A stretch of DNA of 64,000 nucleotides from Alphaproteobacteria bacterium (lineage in GTDB: Bacteria; Pseudomonadota; Alphaproteobacteria; Rhizobiales; Aestuariivirgaceae), in NCBI GenBank assembly GCA_024640405.1, contig JAHEFB010000002.1, positions 1-64,000 of the forward strand, read 5' to 3'. Position 1 is the first letter of the stretch; each line of letters opens with the position of its first letter. This document shows positions 59,169 to 64,000 of the stretch, in pieces. The position numbers and the translations under genes were made by a program. The notes under the pieces were generated by a model. It had not been told where the DNA came from and ran no database searches. It was given only the letters and a program-made list of their open reading frames with translations.

Positions 59169-59855
59169 ATGAAACTCTACGAACTTTGCAGCGAAGATCA
59201 AAGGCGGTTTTCGCCGTATTGCTGGCGTACGCGGATGGCGTTGGCGATCAAGGATATAAAAGTTACCTCAGTACCTGTTGGTTTCATGCAAATACCTGGC
59301 ATTTGCAACGGGACCGGCAAAACTGTGCCCGTGTTGACAACCAGGGACGGGCCTGTTGCCGATAGTTTCGAGATTGCCTTGCGTCTTGATGAAACTCACC
59401 CTGACAAACCACTTCTGTTCAGGGGACAGGCGGCTGAAACACATTGCCGGGTGATCGAGGGTTGGGTCGACACGGTTGTGCTTGGCGGCCTGATGTCCAT
59501 GATTGTGGTCGATATCTGGTCGGTGTTGCGTTCCGAGGACAAGGAATATTTTCGCTCAACTCGCGAGGCGCGGCTGGGCAAATCCCTGGAGGAATTTCAG
59601 GCTGGCAGGGAAGGTCGGGTCGCAGGCTTCAACTCCAGAACACTGGCACCGGCCCAACGTGCCCTGGCGGGGGCGAAGTGGCTCGGCGGGGACCGGCCAG
59701 ATTATGCAGATTGCATATTGTTCGGGTCCTTGATGTGGCCGCACGTCGTGTCGGACTTCACCGTTTTGGAGGACGGGCCGGTGATGGACTGGTTCAGGAA
59801 TTGCCTTTCATTGATGGCTGATGAAGCAGAAGTCAGGGCATTGCTGGCCGCCTAG
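59169..59855 (+). CDS. Glutathione S-transferase family protein, LigE-like N-terminus
   Basis: A 228-residue GST-fold protein. The N-terminus (MKLYELCSEDQRRFSPYCWR) has the SPYCWRTRMAL helix of the beta-etherase (LigE/LigF) branch, and the pocket segment TVPVLTTRDGPVADSFEIAL follows. The helical C-terminal domain is complete. Enzymes of this branch cleave or transfer aromatic ethers with glutathione, but many members have unknown substrates. ATG 59169 gives the family start. No lignin genes are adjacent. Confidence 0.78.
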   Translation: MKLYELCSEDQRRFSPYCWRTRMALAIKDIKVTSVPVGFMQIPGICNGTGKTVPVLTTRDGPVADSFEIALRLDETHPDKPLLFRGQAAETHCRVIEGWVDTVVLGGLMSMIVVDIWSVLRSEDKEYFRSTREARLGKSLEEFQAGREGRVAGFNSRTLAPAQRALAGAKWLGGDRPDYADCILFGSLMWPHVVSDFTVLEDGPVMDWFRNCLSLMADEAEVRALLAA

Positions 59856-59884
59856 CGAAGGCTTTGTCGGGGCGCGGCGGACCC

Positions 59885-60826
59885 CTATCCGATTATCTGT
59901 TCGAGAAGCTTGCGAACGTCGTGGATCTTCCGTTCAATGGCAGGCAGGTCATTGACGCACAAAAGCTTGATTTCCGGCGAAGCTGCCTCCAGGAGATATT
60001 CTCTTGCTTCATGGGGTGATCTTGCGTCACAGGCGCCGACCGCCAGGTGGAGGTAATCACGTTTGGTTTTGATGCTGGTGTCGCCGGTCCTGATGCAGGC
60101 GTGATTGAACAGTCCCTGTGCCAGAAACTGATCGGTGGTGCGAAAACGATGCTTGATGTTTTCGACAAACTCTTCCTGGTGATCGCAGAACAGTTGTTCC
60201 ATCACAGATTTTTTCATCGGGTGGACAGCGTGGGCGCTGAAGAACAGGTTTCGGGCATCATAACCCATAATTTCCGCCGCCCTGATATGGTTGAAGTGAT
60301 TCATGAGAGCAGGGTCCAGGCGGCGTTTCGATGAGCCGGTCAGATCTGTAAAATCGGCCCAGTTACCGCGTAAAACAGGCCTGCCATCTTCAAAAAAATC
60401 GGTCTTTGAAACCGGAGCCGTGACAAAAACATCGTCATTGAAATAAACGAAATGCTCGGATAATCCGGGAACCCGCCATATCATTGTTTCAATGGCCAGA
60501 GAATTGAAAGTTGGCAAAAAGCTCCCGAATTCTGCAAAAATATCGACATGATCCACAACCTGTATCCTGGCTCGAAAATCAGGGGGCAAATGCGCAAGAT
60601 CGGGGACCTGATTATCCGTGACAATCCAGATGCGCCGAGCCCAGGGCGCATTTGTTTCAATTGAGCGCAGGCAATAATAAAGCTCGTTGCTATCCTCCCA
60701 GCGATGCGGGTTGATCGCATTCTCATGCAAGTCTCGGCCGGACCATTCGATATAGTTTGAACGTTTCAAGGAGTGGGCTGCATCGGCACCATCGACCCAG
60801 GATATCACCACATCAATATCAATCAT
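59885..60826 (-). CDS. Stealth-family phosphotransferase
   Basis: A 313-residue protein of the Stealth family (hexose/N-acetylglucosamine-1-phosphotransferases of capsular polysaccharide and of eukaryotic GNPT). CR1 IDVVISWVDGADAAH, CR2 RWEDSNELYYCLRSIETNAP and WIVTDNQVPDLAHLPPDFRA, and the FVYFNDDVFV (DDxF) motif near 130 are clear. CR3/CR4 regions follow (GNWADFTDLTGSSKRRLDPA, HAVHPMKKSVMEQLF). It would add sugar-phosphate to a surface glycan. GGAAG supports ATG 60826. No capsule genes are adjacent, so the acceptor is unknown. Confidence 0.85.
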   Translation of the reverse strand: MIDIDVVISWVDGADAAHSLKRSNYIEWSGRDLHENAINPHRWEDSNELYYCLRSIETNAPWARRIWIVTDNQVPDLAHLPPDFRARIQVVDHVDIFAEFGSFLPTFNSLAIETMIWRVPGLSEHFVYFNDDVFVTAPVSKTDFFEDGRPVLRGNWADFTDLTGSSKRRLDPALMNHFNHIRAAEIMGYDARNLFFSAHAVHPMKKSVMEQLFCDHQEEFVENIKHRFRTTDQFLAQGLFNHACIRTGDTSIKTKRDYLHLAVGACDARSPHEAREYLLEAASPEIKLLCVNDLPAIERKIHDVRKLLEQIIG

Positions 60827-60883
60827 TGGCACTTCCAGTCATATGTGCTGGACGCGTCATGGGGACCCAGCCGGTCTATGACC

Positions 60884-62014
60884 CTAGTCATAGAGGAGTT
60901 TGCCTGTTCGATGGGACAGTGCTTCAGTACCCTGCACCTTCCCGATAGTTACCCCGGGCCAGGCAAGGCGCTGGATGGAACGGGCAAAAAACAAACCGTC
61001 CGCAGCTGCTGCGATGCGGTCCGCCACCATGTCACCTTCCGACAACGGGTCGATGATCTCCGCCACGACATCGCCTGCCTTTACCATCTGTCCCACATCC
61101 GCGACATAGACCACAATTCCTGCCGCTTTGGCAGTAAGAGTATCTGTCGCTGTGAACGGAGCTGCGATGCCTGTAAACTCGGGTAACGCCCCCTGATCGT
61201 CGGCAATGACACCTCGGCAACACATGAAGCGGTAAAGGGCGTCCGCATCAAAATCTGATAATTCATGGCTGGCGTCATATTTGCCTCGCAATTCAACCAC
61301 CACCGTCAGCGGCAGATCGATGGCGTCCGCGCCATATATTTCGCGCGCGCGAACGTACGGCCATGCAATGGTTTCCTCAAATGGTCCGCCACCGGATGCA
61401 CGCGCAAACATCACCACCTTGGCATCGAGCAGGCCTGCCAGATCAGCCGCTTGCGGCCAGTGATCTTCATCCAGGTACAGATGCATCTGCGCTTCGGAAT
61501 CAGTGTGCAGATCGAGCACAATGTCGGCATCACATGCCAGTCGCATCAGTTCCAGACGCAACACCTGGGCTTCATTTGCCGGTGTGGCGTCCGCCAGCGC
61601 GTTGGCGACTTCCCGTTTGACGAGTTGTGTATCTGCATCTCGGCCGTTTGCCATCCTGCCGTCGATGGCATTCAAAACAGCATCAGACACATCGTGAAAT
61701 CCCCGATTGTAGTTCTCGCCTGTCGGCAAATGGTAGCGTCCATTGTGGCTGCGCAGGCTGACATTGTTCAGACCTACGGGATTTGCTACCGGCACCAGAA
61801 TCACCTCTCCGGCTACTTTCCCAGCTTCGTCAGCGGCTATGAGTTTCGGCAAAAGTTTTGCCGCAGCAAGGCTGGCGGGCAGTTCATCTGCGTGCATGGA
61901 TGCCTGGATATAAACTTTCGGTGACGCACCGGATTGGCCAAACCGCCAAACTTTAAGACTGTGCTGGGTGCCGACGGCGTGGCGCGCAAGATTAATTGTG
62001 CTACAGGTGGCCAT
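60884..62014 (-). CDS. Succinylglutamate desuccinylase/aspartoacylase family deacylase
   Basis: A 376-residue zinc deacylase of the M14/AstE superfamily. Metal ligands are in SMHADELP (HxxE) and DIVLDLHTDSEAQ; VVELRGKYDASHELSD carries the catalytic Glu region. The C-terminal biotinyl-lipoyl-like domain (VADVGQMVKAGDVVAEIIDP) is common in ectoine- and N-acyl amino-acid-linked members (DoeB-like). Without neighbouring ectoine genes the substrate is undetermined. Start at ATG 62014. Confidence 0.82.
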   Translation of the reverse strand: MATCSTINLARHAVGTQHSLKVWRFGQSGASPKVYIQASMHADELPASLAAAKLLPKLIAADEAGKVAGEVILVPVANPVGLNNVSLRSHNGRYHLPTGENYNRGFHDVSDAVLNAIDGRMANGRDADTQLVKREVANALADATPANEAQVLRLELMRLACDADIVLDLHTDSEAQMHLYLDEDHWPQAADLAGLLDAKVVMFARASGGGPFEETIAWPYVRAREIYGADAIDLPLTVVVELRGKYDASHELSDFDADALYRFMCCRGVIADDQGALPEFTGIAAPFTATDTLTAKAAGIVVYVADVGQMVKAGDVVAEIIDPLSEGDMVADRIAAAADGLFFARSIQRLAWPGVTIGKVQGTEALSHRTGKLLYD

Positions 62015-62062
62015 AGGTGGAATGCACTCCCCGGATAACTTACAGATGGAAACTCATTGCTT

Positions 62063-62785
62063 ATGTCTAGCAAGTCCGAAATCAAATTACACCATGTTCT
62101 GATTGTTGGTGCGGGCGCAGGATTGTCAGCCAGCATCGCCCGCAGATTCCATTCCGAGGGAATGGCAATATCGCTGGCCGCGCGCAATACCGGCAAACTT
62201 GACGATCTTGTCAACGAAACCTCAGCCGAGGTGTTTCAATGCGATGCCTCGCAACCTGACCAGGTGGACGTGTTGTTTGCCAATCTGGACAGGTCAAAAA
62301 CCGGAGCGCCTGATGTGGTTGTATACAACCCGTCCTTCAGAGTGCGCGGGCCGTTCACCGAACTTGACCCGGATGAGGTGTATCGCACCTTGATGGTAAC
62401 AGGTTACGGCGGGTTTCTGGTGGCACGCCAGTCTGCCATCCGCATGTCAAAAGCGGGCAGGGGGGTTATCATTTTCACCGGCGCTTCGGCTTCCATGAAG
62501 GGCTACGCAATGTCTGCACCATTCGCTATGGGCAAGTTTGCCCTGCGTGGACTTGCGCAGTCCATGGCGCGCGAGTTGCAGCCAAAAGGCGTTCATGTCA
62601 CCCATGTAAATATTGATGGTGGAATTCGCAGCGAAGCCAGGCCCGGGCGTCACGATGCGCCGGGCAAGCCGGACAGCATGCTCGATCCCGACGCCATAGC
62701 AGATACTTATTGGCACCTTGCAAATCAGCACCGTTCAGCGTGGACTCAGGAGACCGAACTGCGGCCATGGTTGGAGAATTTCTAA
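62063..62785 (+). CDS. Atypical short-chain dehydrogenase
   Basis: A 240-residue SDR-fold protein. The glycine loop is VGAGAGLSASIARRF, and FTGASASMKGY keeps the Ser. The catalytic YxxxK is altered: the position corresponding to Tyr is Phe in FAMGKFALRGLAQ, as in a subgroup of SDRs whose chemistry is unclear. It may use a different residue or act as a binding protein. ATG 62063 is preferred over an upstream TTG. It is divergent from the deacylase. Confidence 0.75.
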   Translation: MSSKSEIKLHHVLIVGAGAGLSASIARRFHSEGMAISLAARNTGKLDDLVNETSAEVFQCDASQPDQVDVLFANLDRSKTGAPDVVVYNPSFRVRGPFTELDPDEVYRTLMVTGYGGFLVARQSAIRMSKAGRGVIIFTGASASMKGYAMSAPFAMGKFALRGLAQSMARELQPKGVHVTHVNIDGGIRSEARPGRHDAPGKPDSMLDPDAIADTYWHLANQHRSAWTQETELRPWLENF

Positions 62786-62815
62786 CCTGCCCGGTCTGGT
62801 TCGTGAGTTCATGAC

Positions 62816-63178
62816 CTAGTCGAAATAGTCATCCGGAAGTGATTTCTGTACGGGCAGCGGCAATATCCAGTTTGCCCGATTTTCAGGTTTGTCAGCCTGA
62901 AGGATGAATTCGATTCCCAGCCGGTGGCTGTCTCGCCATGCCACACGAGCCGGACGACGGTATTTGTCACCATCAACGACCAGCATCATGTCATCGCCGA
63001 CGTCGTCTGCCCATTCCACTTCAACCAGCGCACCGGTGTTGGACTGGTTCAGCACCAGGCAAGGTTCGGTGAAATTGCCGCATGGGCTGATTAATGTCCC
63101 AAACTGCTTGCAGTCATGGCGTTCAGCCCGCCGTTTCCGGCTGCCTTTGGCGTCTTGATCTGTACCGAACATTGTCAT
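62816..63178 (-). CDS. PilZ domain protein 1
   Basis: A 120-residue protein with one PilZ domain, which binds cyclic di-GMP. The two binding motifs are RAERHDC (RxxxR type) and NQSNTGALVE (NxSxxG). It ends in a Trp-Ile-Leu-Pro-rich tail. GAGGAAG lies before ATG 63178. Cyclic di-GMP binding is expected from the motifs. A second PilZ gene starts 48 bp upstream and shares the same plan, so they are likely a tandem duplication. Confidence 0.85.
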   Translation of the reverse strand: MTMFGTDQDAKGSRKRRAERHDCKQFGTLISPCGNFTEPCLVLNQSNTGALVEVEWADDVGDDMMLVVDGDKYRRPARVAWRDSHRLGIEFILQADKPENRANWILPLPVQKSLPDDYFD

Positions 63179-63225
63179 GGCGTCTTCCTCCCCTGATTGT
63201 AACACGTCTGGTTTGGTTGTTTCTG

Positions 63226-63552
63226 TCAAAGCTTGTCCTGTGCCGGTGGAAACACCCACCCGCTGTCGGTTGTGCTGCTGGATTGTTTGGTAACGAAGCT
63301 GACGGCAACCGCATGGTCTTGACGGCGGGTTACATGTGCAGGGCGTCTGATATTCTCGCCATCAATCACGATGATCAGTTCGTCCGGGACTTGCCGGGGT
63401 TGCTCGACAATCAGCAAGGCGCCGGTATCCGACAGGTTTTCCACAACACAGGCTTCCCGCCGGGTTCCGTCGACAGTGATCGCAAAGCCGCTCTTCAACA
63501 GTTTCATGCGATCTGCACAGCGCCTGTTTTCGCCTGAGCCCAGAATGTCCAC
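63226..63552 (-). CDS. PilZ domain protein 2
   Basis: A 108-residue PilZ protein with RCADRMKLL (RxxxR) and ENLSDTGALL (NxSxxG), and the same WVFP-type C-terminal segment (SGWVFPPAQDKL) as the neighbouring PilZ 1. The GTG at 63552 is preferred because GGAGGAG precedes it by 6 nt. It precedes PilZ 1 on the same strand and is probably co-transcribed. No diguanylate cyclase is encoded in the window. Confidence 0.83.
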   Translation of the reverse strand: MDILGSGENRRCADRMKLLKSGFAITVDGTRREACVVENLSDTGALLIVEQPRQVPDELIIVIDGENIRRPAHVTRRQDHAVAVSFVTKQSSSTTDSGWVFPPAQDKL

Positions 63553-63763
63553 TTCAATCTCCTCCACCGCATTTCATCCGTTCCGCGCGTGGGCAGGAAA
63601 TTATCAGGGTTGACCTACTGTTGTTTTAAGCCACTGTGTAAAATTTAGCACAATTAAGCAGCCTGGATTCGGTGGATGACACCATCCCACCGGCGTGCCC
63701 TTCCCGGCAAGTTTTGCAATCTCAGCGGCATCTTGATCCCGTTTTTGAGATCCATGACCTGGT

Positions 63764-64000
63764 TCAAAATCTCAGCAGGCGCAGCCACCGCATGACATCG
63801 AGCAAGCTCACCATGGCAGCAGCTACATAGGTAAAAGCAGCGGCGCGCAGGACCTTTTTGGCACCCGGAAGATCTTTACTTTTCAGGTATTCGCCATGCT
63901 TCAGCATCGGCAACGCACGGGAGAAACTGGCGTCCATTTCCACCGGCAGGGTAACCAGGTGCACGACCACGCCGGTTGCGAGAATGGCCAGCCCGGCCCC
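63764..64000 (-). CDS. Membrane zinc metallopeptidase, YugP-type (C-terminal part)
   Basis: The last 78 or so codons of a gene that continues beyond the right edge. VHLVTLPVEMDASFSRALPM and LPGAKKVLRAAAFTYVAAAM match the C-terminus of YugP-type membrane zinc metallopeptidases (peptidase M48-like neutral zinc family), which end in a membrane helix and a short Arg-rich tail (MRWLRLLRF). The active site, which lies upstream, is outside the window. Confidence 0.75.
   Translation of the reverse strand, partial: GAGLAILATGVVVHLVTLPVEMDASFSRALPMLKHGEYLKSKDLPGAKKVLRAAAFTYVAAAMVSLLDVMRWLRLLRF

Overview
The window is about 64 kb of chromosome from an alphaproteobacterium, most likely of the Hyphomicrobiales (Rhizobiales) group. 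This rests on gene content and order: ppx-rlmE-guaB-rsmB-guaA, rpsF-rpsR-DUF2232-rplI, fabD-fabG-acpP-fabF-mltG-yicC-gmk, and lptD-surA-pdxA-rsmA facing pepA-holC. Many starts are GTG or TTG and base composition is moderately GC-rich. No prophage, complete insertion sequence or CRISPR array is visible, and no species name can be supported from sequence alone.

Layout. 0-11 kb: tRNA-Gln(CUG), a HerA-like ATPase with a sensorless histidine kinase, then ppx, rlmE, guaB, an RsmB-type methyltransferase and guaA. A 266-bp MITE-like element with perfect 33-bp terminal inverted repeats lies just upstream of guaB, and a small decayed gene lies before guaA. 11-17 kb: an eroded accessory patch with homogentisate-pathway genes (fahA, maiA), an hmgA 3' fragment abutting a dctP 5' fragment, doxX, a divergent MarR regulator, and what looks like the remains of a radical-SAM maturase gene. 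17-24.3 kb: two small secreted proteins around a DksA-type zinc-finger protein, two nnrU genes, an amicyanin-like cupredoxin, a DUF4142 protein, an AraC regulator, a MOSC protein, panB and a multicopper oxidase. 24.4-43.4 kb: housekeeping genes (yfgM-like, der, purF, cvpA, radA, dnaB, alr, an Mla-type ABC transporter, cfa, ribosomal proteins L9/S18/S6), plus a FAS1 protein, a 2OG-Fe(II) oxygenase and a PLP dehydratase. 43.4-50.3 kb: fatty-acid synthesis, then mltG, yicC and gmk. 50.3-59.9 kb: the lptD-surA-pdxA-rsmA operon, pepA, holC, a methyltransferase, a DUF1737 protein and a GST. 59.9-64 kb: a Stealth-family phosphotransferase, an aspartoacylase-family deacylase, an atypical SDR, two PilZ proteins and the C-terminus of a membrane zinc metallopeptidase.

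How the genes work together. guaB and guaA are consecutive steps of GMP synthesis and gmk takes GMP onward. fabD, fabG, acpP and fabF are a fatty-acid elongation set. LptD and SurA act on the outer membrane and the Mla-type genes on lipid asymmetry. The tyrosine/homogentisate branch appears broken here because hmgA is only a fragment. I found no clearly new multi-gene system. The most interesting items are the MITE in front of guaB, the hmgA/dctP deletion scar, the radical-SAM remnant, the start-less lptD without adjacent lptF/lptG, and the translationally coupled secreted-protein/DksA trio.
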